A stretch of DNA of 64,000 bases from Dryococelus australis (taxonomy: Eukaryota; Arthropoda; Insecta; Phasmatodea; Phasmatidae): the NCBI GenBank assembly GCA_029891345.1, contig CM057003.1, forward strand, positions 13,184,709-13,248,708, read 5' to 3'. Shown here one piece after another: positions 46,580 through 57,600 of the stretch. The notes under the pieces are model-generated. The model made no database searches and was not told the origin of the DNA. It saw nothing but the letters and a program-made list of their open reading frames with translations. Made by a program: the position numbers and the translations under genes. How positions within the stretch are numbered: the first letter of the stretch is position 1; each line of letters opens with the position of its first letter.

Positions 46580-47560
46580 ATATATATATATATATGAATA
46601 ACGAAATGATTTTAATACAGTATATCGCTTGCCTTTAAATAAATAAAAACTGCTCTAAAATTCATAGACCATCTATACGCTGATTGAAAATGATTATAAA
46701 ATACATTAACAATATTTCTATAGTTGAGCGAGGGAATTCGCCAATTTCACTTGGATTTCTAACTCAAAAGTTCTGGGTTCAAGTTCCTGCTCTTGCATAA
46801 GAGTCCATTTAATGTTACCAGCTGTCATGGAAAAGTGTGAAATATACATAATTTAAATTCTTTAAACTAATTCTCATTAGAAATACATGTAAAATACATT
46901 ATAATGTGAGATACAAGAGATAAAGAGAGAAATGTAAGAGAGAGAAAATGGATTGGTGTTGGGGGGGGGGGGGGGGAGGGTGTCTCCGAGAAAACCTATG
47001 GAATCATGGAGAGACAAGAGAGAAATGAAAGAGAGTGAGACGGAAAGCGATTGAATAAGAGAGACAAGAGAGAAATAGAGAGAGCCAAAATGGAATGATA
47101 GAGCATGAAAAATCGAGACAGAATGGTAGTATAACATCATGGTCGTATGCGCCTTGAAAATACGAGTCCGGTGTATACAACACTTAATACTTACGTCTCT
47201 ATACTTTTTAATTATAAAAATAAATTTAATTTTATAAAATAATAATTAAATTAATTATATGTTGTTAACTCCTTAATGCTGCAGAGTTTCAAGATATCTC
47301 AGCCGTATTCAGGAGTTACGCCAGCCACAGCGAGAAGAAAGCACTTTTTCACAAATTTTTGAAAAATCGGGCAATTTTAAAGGAAAAAAGGGAAATTTTG
47401 AGGGAAAAATAGGACATTGGAGGGAAAAAGGAAATTATAAAAGTGAAAGAGATCTTTTGAGGGGGAAAAAAGGGGAATCCAAGATAGCTGTTCCGGATCC
47501 GACGATCCGACCCCTTACCCCATGTGCCAGAACCCCATTATATCTACTCAATTGTTGCAC
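46580..47560 (-). repeat. Inner inverted arm, right copy
   Basis: Inverse copy of 42585-43570. It carries a short (TA)n at its inner edge (about 46577-46595), AGCAGTTTTTATTTATTTAA in reverse, CCAGCTGTCATGG, a G16 run (46961-46976), a GAGA-rich imperfect tract (46977-47060), and at the outer side GATAGCTGTTCCGGATCCG and TGTGCCAGAACCCCATTATA. The tRNA-like head present in the left copy is shortened here, while the B-box-like GGGTTCAAGTTCC (46777-46789) remains. Confidence 0.8.
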
Positions 47561-47834
47561 AATGATTCACTTCTGGGAAAATCGTGTTACATTTCTCCCC
47601 ATCATAGACATGAACCATTCAGATAAGACTTGCATATAAGCTATTTATCACTTAATTTAATCGCAGATCAAGCTTTAAAGATGAAAACTATGCCTCCACT
47701 AAATTTTGATCAAACCATTGTGGTGGAAAGCCATAAATATTATACTAAGAGAACCAGAAAATAACCAATTGTGCAATTTTGTGCTCAGACTTGGTCCATT
47801 TAATACATTAATGAGTTTCCTAGGATGCAATGAA

Positions 47835-48855
47835 CACTTCAATCGATCGTTTTTTACGGGACAAATCCGGGGAAATACTACGAAATATTATGTCGATTTT
47901 GGTGAATTTTGGATATCATATAGGAAATTTGTGTTCTTTAATTTTTGTTTCTACACTTTTGGTTACAAAACGCACCATTTTTGACTTATCAATTTTATTA
48001 ATAATACTTTCGGGTATAATCCCGCGAAAAAAATATGAAATACTTGGTGGATTATGGTACATTCTGGATATTATATTCGATGTTTGGTTCTATAATTTCT
48101 CTCTGCCCTCTTTTGGTCCTAAAACGCATCGTTTTCTACTTATCAATTTTTATGCGTTTTCCATGAAAATCCTGGAAATATAGTGAGAAATGTTTGGTGG
48201 ATTTTGGATATCAAATAGGAAATTTTGTGTTATTTTACTTTTGTCTGTGCACTTTTGGTCGCAAAACGCACTGTTTTTGACATCAATTTTTTTTATCGTT
48301 TTCCGGGTAAAATCCTGGGAAAATCGTAATAAGTTTTGGTGGGTTTTGATATTATATTTAAATTTTATGTTCTTTTATTTTTTCCTGTACACTTTTGGTC
48401 GTAAAGCGTACGGTTTTCGAATGATTAATATTTTTTAAAATCGTTTATTCAGGATAAGAAAAATCCTGCGAAAATTGCAAGACTATTACGTCGATATGGT
48501 GGATTTTGTACGTCATATTGGACTTTTTTTTTTTTAATTTTGTTCTGTGCACTTATTTAATAGTTTTTCTCCGGGGAAAATCCTGGAAATTAATGAGACA
48601 TCTTTGGTGGATTTTGGTGGGTTTTCGATACAATATGGGAAATGTCGTGTTCTTTAATTTTTGTCTACGCACTTTTGGTCGTGAAATGCACCGTTATTGA
48701 CTAATCAAATACTTTTATGGTGTTCCGGGAAAAATTCCGCAAAAATAGAGGAGAATAATACGTTGATTTCTGCGGATTTTTGCTCAGCTAATCTACGAAT
48801 TTTCCTTGGAATTTTGATCCAATAAAAACTTTTCTTGCAATTTTTCAATGTTATT
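47835..48855 (+). repeat. Right terminus: tandem ~145-bp units, forward orientation
   Basis: The anchor CTTTTGGTCGTAAAACGCAC recurs in variant form at about 47958, 48110, 48257, 48392 and 48672 (one interval is double because a unit is truncated). Each unit also has GGTGGATTTTGGATATCATA, GTGTTCTTTAATTTTTGTCT and GGGAAAATCCTGGGAAAAT. It ends outward with CTAATCTACGAATTTTCC and CTTTTCTTGCAATTTTTC. Confidence 0.75.
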
Positions 48856-49355
48856 TTCGTAACTTTCCCGAACTAATGCGGAAAACTATCACAAGCGAAA
48901 ACTCATTGGTATGGACGTGCAAAATTCGCGTTATTATTTGGCATCAGGCTAAACTTCACAGTACTGTGTGTACTGGAGCCGGCGTCGTTTCTCCATTGGT
49001 TGCCGCCTAGATGTGAACCCAAGCCCTTCTGACTGAACTGCACGCGATTGGTGCACACAGTTGTGAAGTGTTCATTCATTGGTGCAGAGTTAACCAGGGC
49101 GTGTCAGATTAAGTATGATCTAGTGACAAACGTATTACAAAGGTACATGTGTTTAAAGTATAACTTGTCCCCAAATATTAACGCGAATTTCGCAGGTTTC
49201 TAGTCATTGGTTATGGTAAACCGTAAACGCAACAAATTCTAAAACACAATTCATCAATGCACTCGTCGGAACAATGAGGGATTAAGAATTGCTTGAAAAT
49301 TTTTCACCTTCTACTATGTCGAGTTCAGAAATATACCTGACTGCTGACTCATTCA
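48856..49355. other. No gene recognised
   Basis: Flank between the foldback-like element and the hAT-type element. GC is near average, with no repeat or motif identified. Confidence 0.4.
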
Positions 49356-49363
49356 CGAAGAAT

Positions 49364-49478
49364 CAGGAGCGGATCCAGATATTTGTTAAGGAGGAGGAAA
49401 CCTCCCTAAGTCAGACTTACCTAGACATAGCTGTTTTATACGTGCATTGTGTAGTAGATACACACAAGTGTACATTTT

Positions 49479-49540
<62 letters not shown>

Positions 49541-50716
49541 TACTGGCTCATATGATTAGCCCATGCACGAGTGTCTGGCTGTTATTAAGGCCCCACATGA
49601 GGGTGCAAATTTCGGTATCAGTCAGTGCTACTACCCTAAACGTTTACAATAAATATGGCACAATCTACGACAAATCAAATGTGCACCACATAACACTTTC
49701 TAGCATAACAGAATAATATGACGGAATGTATAAATTATCATATGTATATATCGATTTTTTCTAATTATTACTATTCATTATTTACTTGCCACTGCTATGA
49801 AACTATTCCATATAAAGTGCAAATGTCAATATTTCATGAAATTATTAAATAAAAATTAAAATCTGCATATTATTCGAAGATATGAAGGATTACTACAAGA
49901 AAATTGTTCTCCCACATAAGCATTCATAGATGAGAAAAGAATTTCAGTTAATTGTCAGCAACATCCTTCGAAAACGCACTACTAATTAGCCTTCGCAAAA
50001 GGTTCATGAATTATATAGTGTAGGTTGGACTTATCTGTTGATGAGGAAAAAAAAAAAGTAGTCCACAGCTAGATCTGCGGTTCTCCTCCTGGGTTCGAAT
50101 CTGGTACCTCACAACTCCCTGTCGACTGCGATTCCATGACGGCGTAGGTACTCCGACATCCTTCCTTCATTCACGGTCCTGGGGTCGACCCCCGACTCAA
50201 CCACTGAAGCGGTGACCGTGTTCCCGAAGGTGGAGCTATTCCTCATGACGTACCTCCTTCAGGAAATTGCTGATAATGTCTGACCAGAAGTTACTCGAAG
50301 AACCAAACGACGAGGTTCTCAATCCCTTTGAAAGTTCGTCGTCGACACCTCTGTTACTGACGACTCAATATTATGCAGTTACTTTCTTCTTTTGTATACT
50401 TCTGTTTCTTAAACTTGACAACATTTAATCATAAGAAGAACACTTCTTGAAATCAAACACAAATATTAAATTAACTTCAGTAAAAACTCATGAAATTGGA
50501 ACCTCTTACTTATTTTAATTCCATAAACTAATACTTTTTAGAACAACCTTAAAACGTTCCTAACATTACATAAAATTTACAGCTAAGGGATCTGTTTATC
50601 ATTTATACAACGATTTTTTTCATTTTAAACTAGATAAAATTTTACATATATGTACCACTTGTGATATTCAAATTACGCTAACACCATTCATCAGATTAGT
50701 ATTAAAAAAACAGGTG

Positions 50717-50760
<44 letters not shown>

Positions 50761-51254
50761 GCATATACAATACAACTATAACTCGGCGCTCCTTATGTTG
50801 ACTTATTTGGATAAAAATGCACAAATTTAAATTTAAAAATTGATTTTAATAATAATGAAACAGTGAAGAAATGTATGGCATTAGCATCTGTCTTCAAGTA
50901 CACAGTACACCTGACCTGCACTTGCTACTAACCAAATGAGAAAGTAGTGTCCATGCTGTGAGGGCTGTGCAGAGGGTAGAAGGAAAGCTCGTACCTGCGT
51001 GACTGCTTAGTTATTGGTGGCAACAGAAGCCTCTTGGTACCGCTGACATCAGAAATACATATTAACTATCCCACATCACTGTGAATTTGGAATGTTGGCA
51101 TTTATTGAAAATAACTTGAATGTGACGAGTCTTTCTGCTATAAAACATTCCGGCCAGTTAACTTACGATTAACGCATTTATAGATACAAAAAAAAAAGGC
51201 TAACATTTTTTAAAAAGGATGGAGCAGGTGGGACACCGTTTGGATCCGCCCCTA
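49364..51254. mobile_element. hAT-type non-autonomous transposon, 1891 bp, with 8-bp target duplication
   Basis: The left end CAGGAGCGGATCCAG and the right end TTTGGATCCGCCCCTA are terminal inverted repeats (AGGRGCGGATCCA). Both sides are flanked by the same 8 bases, CGAAGAAT (49356-49363 and 51255-51262), as expected for hAT insertions. CAG-type ends fit hAT. The interior has (TA)n at 49482-49537 and 50718-50755 and a SINE (50060-50360), and no transposase, so it depends on a source element elsewhere. Confidence 0.8.
50060..50360 (+). repeat. tRNA-like SINE inside the hAT-type element
   Basis: GGGTTCGAATCTGG at about 50091 is a B-box match preceded by a tRNA-like stretch from about 50062. 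A GC-richer body follows (GTCGACTGCGATTCCATGAC, GGTGACCGTGTTCCCGAAGG) to about 50360. It differs from the other SINE bodies in this window. Confidence 0.5.
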
Positions 51255-51262
51255 CGAAGAAT

Positions 51263-51890
51263 CACTTGAAACTTTGCCTCCCCCTTCCAATGTGTATATT
51301 TAAGACATGTGTCTTGACTCTTTCACTGGTATTCCAAGGTTCTGGGAATCCAAGCACAGCGAACCGCCAAGGCAACTGTTTAGCTTCCCAGTTGATGATC
51401 AAGACCCATTCACTCTCTACCTGTTCAGTTGATGGTAAAATTCAGTAATGAGTTTCTCCTTCATTTCAGTATTCTGATTTCCATGGTTTGAGATAAAATT
51501 AACTAAGTTTATTTATTATTGAGTGTAGATGTCAAACTGAGGGTGGGGACAAGTGCCTATATTGTCCCTCCCCACTGTTCTAGGGGAGGGACTGTGTCCC
51601 CCTGCCTTCCCCCTTTTTCTCCAAAATATCTGTTGGAATCGGCAATGGCGACGGACCATACATACACGCAGCTATCGGATGAGAGAAGCTTTGTAGCACA
51701 CACACACCCACACACATATATCTGTGTGTGTGTGTGTGTGTCACAGGGCCGACGCCAGCCAAGGGCTATACGGCGTATATTTTGCCTTGTTCTGTGATCA
51801 CATAATGCCTCGCTAATTTTGTGATAACTATTTCGTCAAGGAGTATATTTTGTAGTTAAATGTATTGCAATATTACGGGTTTCAGGATTA
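51263..51890. other. Non-coding DNA with a CA/TG mirrored microsatellite
   Basis: CA repeats (51697-51716) are followed after ATATATC by TG repeats (51723-51740), giving a self-complementary stretch. Otherwise no gene. The LINE 3' end lies near 51885. Confidence 0.5.
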
Positions 51891-52403
51891 ATTTTTATTC
51901 GAGTAGCATGACTGAGGGCCTGCATTGCGAATTTCGGTGTTTTAAGGCGGCCTGTCAGCTAAAATGCTTTTAGGCCGCTTATATTTCTGTCTCGTCAGGG
52001 TCATAATCACAGTGACTAGATATTTTCGGGTTGGCATGTATGGCACAATCATCGTAAAATTTTGCCGCAATTTTTATGAAGTGCTCGTCTAGTTAATCAA
52101 TTTTTAGTTCATTATGCAAATCTGTAATGGGAAAGTATCTGGATGCATCTGCCGCAATTTGCAGACATTTATTTTGCACAATCCGCATTCTCTTGATATG
52201 AGTTTTAGCTGCATTTACCTATGTGGGTGCAGTATAGGCAATAACAGACCGTATTAGCATGGTATAAAACAGTAAAGCTGTATTTCGGGTAATGGCACTT
52301 CGTCTGTTAAGTATAGGGTAAAGGGCGGACAGCCTGGCATATGCACTTACGCATTTGGCGTCTATATGTGCTTTCCAGGTCAGCTTTCGGTCCATATGTA
52401 AGC

Positions 52404-53453
52404 CTAGATATTTGACAACTTCTTAAAGGGGGGATGGGCTCGCCAAATAATGCGATTTGCAGCTTGAGGTAGTGTCCTGCGCGTAAAAACGATCGTCTCG
52501 CTTTTTCCGGCATTAATTTTAATCCGCCATTTCGTGTAGTATTCTTGAAAGGCTGTTAGGGCAGTCTGTAGTCTTCGTGTTGCTAAGCCGAGGTCGTGGG
52601 AGCGACTAAATATGACAGTGTCATCGGCATAGCAACCGAACTGCACCAGTCGGTGGTCGGGTTTCGGCAAATCATGTGTATAAATATTAAATAATACAGG
52701 GCCAAGTATGCTTGCTTGAAGCACTACAACATAAATTGTTTTACTTTCTGATTTCGCCTCTTCACATTGAACAGTAAAGGTCCTGCGTTTTAGATATCTG
52801 GCTAATAATTTAATATAGCAATCGGGGAATTTTAATTCGTATAATTTATAAATTAATCCGGCATGAAAAACTCGATCAGAAGCCTTTTCAATGTCTAGGA
52901 AAACTGCTACTACAAAGCATTTCCAGTTAAAGGTATGGTTTAAATATTCAGTGATTCGCACCAATTCGTGTTTTGCGGAGTGCTTTTACCTAAAGCCGAA
53001 CCGCACGTCGGGAAGTAAATTGTTATTACTGATATGGGAATTAATTCGTCTTAGGATTATACATTCCGCCACTTTAGAGAATGTATTTAAAAGGCCAATT
53101 AGCCTATAGTTCTGTGGGAGTTTATCTTTCCCTGGCTTGTGAAATACAATCACGTTCGCAGCTTTCCACTTGCTGGAAAAGTATTCCAGCTTAAGCATAG
53201 TATTAAAACATGTAGCTAGATACTCGAGGGCCAGGTCAGGCATTTTCTTTAATACAATCGCCCGAATTCCGTCTGCTCCTGGAGCTTTTCTGGGATGCAT
53301 GCTGCGAATTGCCAGCTTTATTTCGTGTGACTGTGTAAATTCAGGTTCGTCTTCAGTCGGTTTTCTTTTATTAAATTTTATTTCGCGATAAATTTGAGTT
53401 GTGAAATTCCTATCACAGGGGTCCTCATTCGGCTGAAATGTATTTTCCAACAC
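52404..53453 (-). pseudogene. LINE reverse transcriptase domain with an internal stop
   Basis: One frame covers the domain except for a TAA at 52986-52988. Visible motifs: HPRKAPGADGI, PQNYRLIGLLNTFSKVAECI, motif A FLDIEKASDRV, and the catalytic YADD in CYADDTVIF (52620-52631). The PQGS-type motif is degraded to LQAS. A further frameshift follows near 52.43 kb before the C-terminal region. Confidence 0.85.
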
Positions 53454-53906
53454 ATTAGGGAAGACTTCTGCCTTTGCCTCAGATGTGAAAATTAATCCTG
53501 TGTTAGTTTGCAGGGGCGGGATTTTGTCTGTCTTATTTAATAGGCGTTTAGTTAAGCCCCATAAATTATTTTCGCGTGGTGATAGTTCCAGCTACTTTAG
53601 CATCCCACATACTGACCCGCCATAGTGTTACTTCCTCTGAAATGACATCTTGTATTTTGTTAATTTGCGTCTTGGTTTGCCGATCTCGGCGTCTGGAACA
53701 ATGGCGTCCTAGACGGTTTTTCTGCGTTATTAAATCCCGTATATACTGCGGAAAAGTGTCAAGTTTATTTGCGTGTGTCCTTTTGGACCACACTCAGCCA
53801 CGCCTTGCTGTATTGCGCTTGTAAAGGCGGTTATAGCTTCGTCAACATCCTGTGTTGTTGCTAGGGAATCATTATTTATCTGCGACTAATTTTCTATTAT
53901 AAAATC

Positions 53907-54514
53907 CTAGAAACTCGACCAATCGGACTTAGAATAATCTTCAATTTTTCTCGGGGCATTAGCTTCTGTGGAAATATTGCCAAAATCAATGTGAACTGGG
54001 TAATGATCGGAGGAGAGATCATGTTCGACTCTTAGGTCAAACCCAGTTGTAAACTGTTTAACTAGAACAATATCTAAAATATCAGGATGTTGAATCATAT
54101 TTTGTGAGTTATAAGTAGGCTCAGTTGGGGCTATAACTTGATAATATATCTTCGCTTGGTGCCTTTGTAAGAGCATCCCATTAGCTGTTCTATTTCTAGA
54201 ATTCCAGTTTGGATGTTTGGCATTTATGTCGCCAAGGGCGAGAAAAGTGTTGCTTGTATTATTATATAGCAGGTCCAGTCTGCCAGTGTTAGCGAGCGCC
54301 CTGGTGGGGCATAAATTGCTAGTAATTTAGTGCGTTGTTGGTCTAGTTTTAATTCAATGTCATTTGCTTCTAATATACGAAAGTCAGGCAGATTAATTTC
54401 GTTGTGTGAGATGGAAGTATGAACTAAAATAGCGACTCCTCCTCCTTTACCTCTTATCAAAGGACTGTCCTTTCTATAAACGGATAGCCCAGGCCCCGTG
54501 ACTAGATAGGACAA
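53907..54514 (-). pseudogene. LINE endonuclease domain, frameshifted
   Basis: Two frames make up the exonuclease-endonuclease-phosphatase fold. The first (54224-54514) has RGKGGGVAILV and IYAPPG. The second (53907-54176) has PDILDIV and the C-terminal SSDHYPV with its catalytic Asp-His. The frame shift lies near 54.2 kb. Confidence 0.75.
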
Positions 54515-55105
54515 TTTGACGCAGGTCGAGTCCTGTTCACCACCGCTTGAGAGTTCACGTATAACTTAGTTTGATTTTTAATATTATCTGCCAGGTTTTG
54601 TATTCATCTGCCCCACTGTGCGCCGTCGCCACAGTTTCTCATCACCGGGGACAGACCCAGTTGCGGCGGCCGCGGGCTGCGAGCTCGTGGCTTGTGTTAC
54701 AGCCTGGTTTCCCGCATTTTTTCGCCGTTTTTTTCGACTATTTTTTGATTTCAATTGAGATTTCTTGGATTTCGATTGAGGTGTCACATTAGGGTTGCGC
54801 GGAATGGGTTGGTTCGCCACGGCCGGGAAAGCAATCTCGTCTTGCAGTCAAGCATACCTGGTGCTGGCTGCTGTTGTTGCGCGCACGAGGGCAGAAAGAT
54901 GTTTCGTGGTGACTGCACGAACGTTTGCTGTGGGTCTGACCCTGGGCAGGTTGCTGCCAGACTGTGGCAAACTGTTGCCAGGCTGCTGCGCGGTTGTCGT
55001 GAATTACAGCTCATGATTGCTGGCCGAGCTTGCCTTGTTTCAGGCGCAAGGCAGTTCCATTTCGCTATTTTGTAGGTCTGGCAACCTCAATAATTCGCGC
55101 AACGG

Positions 55106-55423
55106 TTAAGGCCGCAGCCGATACAATTGACTTGGTTTCTGTTGTCTACAATTTCTGCAGTCTTTGATGAAGTGCGAGCCACTGCAGTACCTGCATCTGG
55201 GTGTGGCATTACATCCTGCTGCCACATGATTATACCGCTGGCAGCGAGAGCATTGTGCAGGTCCGGTGGGGTTGTGGAATTCTTCCATTCGGATTTGGAA
55301 TCCAGCGAAACTTGTTAGGGCTAGGTAGGGCGCTGTATTTATGCCATGAGGCAGTTCGACTGCGAGTTTGTTTATAGGGCGCCTGTTTCTTTCATGAATG
55401 ATCCAGGCCCTTCGCACTGGCAT
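55106..55423 (-). pseudogene. LINE ORF1 C-terminal part with zinc knuckles
   Basis: The 105-codon frame carries two cysteine knuckles: CSRCQRYNHVAAGC (C-x2-C-x4-H-x4-C, residues 58-71) and CRYCSGSHFIKDC (C-x2-C-x3-H-x4-C, 77-89), with a further CRNC. This is the ORF1 signature of Jockey-type elements and serves nucleic-acid binding. The N-terminus is not complete. Confidence 0.75.
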
Positions 55424-55474
55424 TCTTCGCTGAGGAATTTCATTTCTGTATCTGCTTGAACTCGGGAGAATAAA

Positions 55475-55504
55475 GGCTATTCACGATAAAGTGAGCACTT
55501 TCGA
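55475..55504 (+). repeat. MITE terminus shared with 4863-5092
   Basis: GGCTATTCACGATAAAGTGA then GCACTTTCGA: the same ~30-bp end as the MITE at 4863-5092. It lies right at the 5' edge of the recognisable LINE. The partner end was not found, so it is a solo or truncated copy. Confidence 0.55.
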
Positions 55505-57600
55505 AATCAACTTTAGAAAAAAGTCACTGCCCCGCCTACATATGCCTATGTTTTAACGGGCACAGTGAGTGACATGCGCCCAGTAAAGTTGGTAACGATG
55601 GATAGAAAGTAGTTCCATATCTTAACGTCGAATAAAAAGTGCTAGGTAACCATTTGTGATAACATAAATTATTTCTTTCGCTTCTGTTTTATTAATGCAT
55701 CGAAGTGTAAAAATGACCAGATTTGTAAAGTATTTATTTTTCCTAATATTTTCACAATTTCACATGACCGACGCATGAATAACGTTCACCGCACAGCATG
55801 TAACGCTGAGAGAAACTAGGGCATCAACTCAGACAATTCGTTCAGATAAATGTAAAAATTAAATCCAACCAATGTCAGAGGTGTGCACATTGCAAAATGC
55901 TTATCGCAGTGGCACACAGCAACTGGCCTTTCTAATCGTCGCCTGCTGTTCTTAGATGATGAACCAGAACATTTTATCAGGTAGAAATCCGATCTTCTAA
56001 ATGTGAGGAGGGCGCGTGCCATGATAGGATCACCACGGCAGCATTGAGAGGTATACACGACTGACTTTGTCCACTTCTTACATTCTGTCCTCTTTCGCTC
56101 GCACCAGGCGGATCAAGAGCAGCGATGCAAAGCAGCGACCATGTAACACTGCCCCTTCCTCAAGTATGTTCGTCCCGATCAGAACTTCTGAAATGAAAAT
56201 TATTTGACCAAAAATCACTTTTTCCACCAAAAAATTTCCCAAAAACGGAAAAATGAGGAAAGTGGATTTGAACCTCCTCGAAGAAAGAGCCAAAAAATCG
56301 TCAGTCGGGCAAGAGGATTAGAGGCTCTTAGCGGAATGAGTCACTTTAATCCTCAGAGCAGTAGAGCGGATTCCATAAAATGTTACGGAAAAACACGTAT
56401 TTCACTAAGAGTTCCACATCTGGTGCGTGTGTCTGCATTGTGAGCTATTTTTCAGCACACTGGACATACTACAGACTTGTCAGGAGTGCTGGCCGACTGT
56501 ATGCTATGACGCCAAGCGTAAAACAAATTTATTTGTCACCACACCAGTTCCTCCCTGGTATACAGCACATGAGTCATCTTCAACGTGTCTGGTATACTTG
56601 TTTGTGACGTGGTTCAGGCATACCAAGAGCACAATACAAGAGACAGAACTATCCTGTCAAGTGTATGGCAGCTGGTCGTGCGCTGGAGAACATGTGGGGA
56701 GCAGATCTAATCCCACACAGGCGTACAACCAGTGTTCTGGTACACATTTTCACCGACGGCACTCTATAGAGCACAGATAGTACAAAGTAGTATAATATTG
56801 CTATCAGGGGTGCTGCTACTTTTGAAGATAACTTGTAACATACCGGCGCCTAATACTTGTAATATATATACTATTTCATATTCACTCACTACAATCTCTG
56901 TGTCTATGCAAAAACATTATCTGCGCAACCTCTCTTTTTCTACATCACAAATATCTGCAAACCACTCTTTACATAACCAATACGTATCTGCAAACCACTA
57001 TCTACAAATCACAACTTGCACAATACTTCATCTGCATGGGGATTGGACGTCTTATGTTGTCTCTCTGACACGAGGATCTCTGTTTTTTCATACTCTGCGG
57101 TCCTAGATCCCATGACGGATCTCACCACGCACGTGTCACGTGCCCCGCACGTGCGCAAAGAGGCCAATAATTTTTAACTCTCACAAAAATGTTATTTTTC
57201 AGTGTAAAAATGTGTTATATTGTATTTGCAGGGTTTAACATGTCTTAAAGAGTTTGTTGCTATTTTAAACTTGTTTGGTTATAAAATTAAACGTGCCGGC
57301 GGCACCGAGATTAACAACACTGATATTCCGGCATGAACAACGTCATAAAGAGATACTAAATTAATACGAAAATTCATAAGAAAATTATAAAAATGTAAAA
57401 CAATATTAAATTTAATTTGTGCCATTTTATTTTCAATAATAAAATATTTTACTCGGCGTGTATAGCACTTCCGCTTATGTGAACTCCGTAGGCGGTCATG
57501 GTAGGTCCGTGCGACGCTTGCTTCTGGACAGTCTGTCGAGGAGAGCTGACGAGATAAGATTCTGTCACGCACGTACAACTTTTGTTCACTGATTTAGGTT
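55505..57600. other. No gene recognised; includes the tRNA-like repeat copy 2
   Basis: AT-rich to mixed DNA. Apart from the repeat at 56245-56375, there are short repeated words near 56950-57005 (ATCTGCAAACCACT twice). Frames up to 124 codons carry no recognisable motifs. Confidence 0.35.
56245..56375 (-). repeat. Dispersed tRNA-like repeat, copy 2
   Basis: Partner of 31695-31830: GGATTTGAACCTCCTCGAAG, GTCAGTCGGGCAAGAGG, CTTAGCGGAATGAGTCACTT, TAATCCTCAGAGCAGTAG. On the minus strand it includes a perfect B box GGTTCAAATCC, better preserved than in copy 1. Probable tRNA origin. Confidence 0.6.

Larger units (their letters stand above)
38625..48855. mobile_element. Foldback-like element, about 10.2 kb, with tandem-repeat inverted termini
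   Basis: Left terminus (38625-39340) and right terminus (47835-48855) are inverted relative to each other. Their outermost parts align: ATTGCAAGAAAAG, ATCAAAATT and GTAGATTA occur in the same order. Inward, both are built of tandem units of about 145 bp. This is the architecture of foldback (FB-type) transposons. The interior contains a decayed SINE, a coding-like exon, a second inverted pair and a 138-codon ORF. A target duplication was not identified and the outer ends are uncertain by about 30 bases. Confidence 0.6.
51885..55470 (-). mobile_element. Decayed Jockey-like LINE (ORF1, endonuclease, reverse transcriptase)
   Basis: Reading the minus strand, the order is a gag-like ORF1 with CCHC knuckles (55.4-55.1 kb), a linker, apurinic-type endonuclease (54.5-53.9 kb), reverse transcriptase (53.5-52.4 kb), then a C-terminal region beginning KYLGLHMDRKLTWKAH and running to about 51.9 kb. 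An AATAAA-like word on the minus strand lies near 51888. Several frameshifts and at least one nonsense codon disable it. The layout fits the Jockey/non-LTR group. Confidence 0.85.

Noticed and set aside
54755..55075. 106-codon plus-strand ORF
   Set aside because: Antisense to the LINE ORF1/ORF2 linker.
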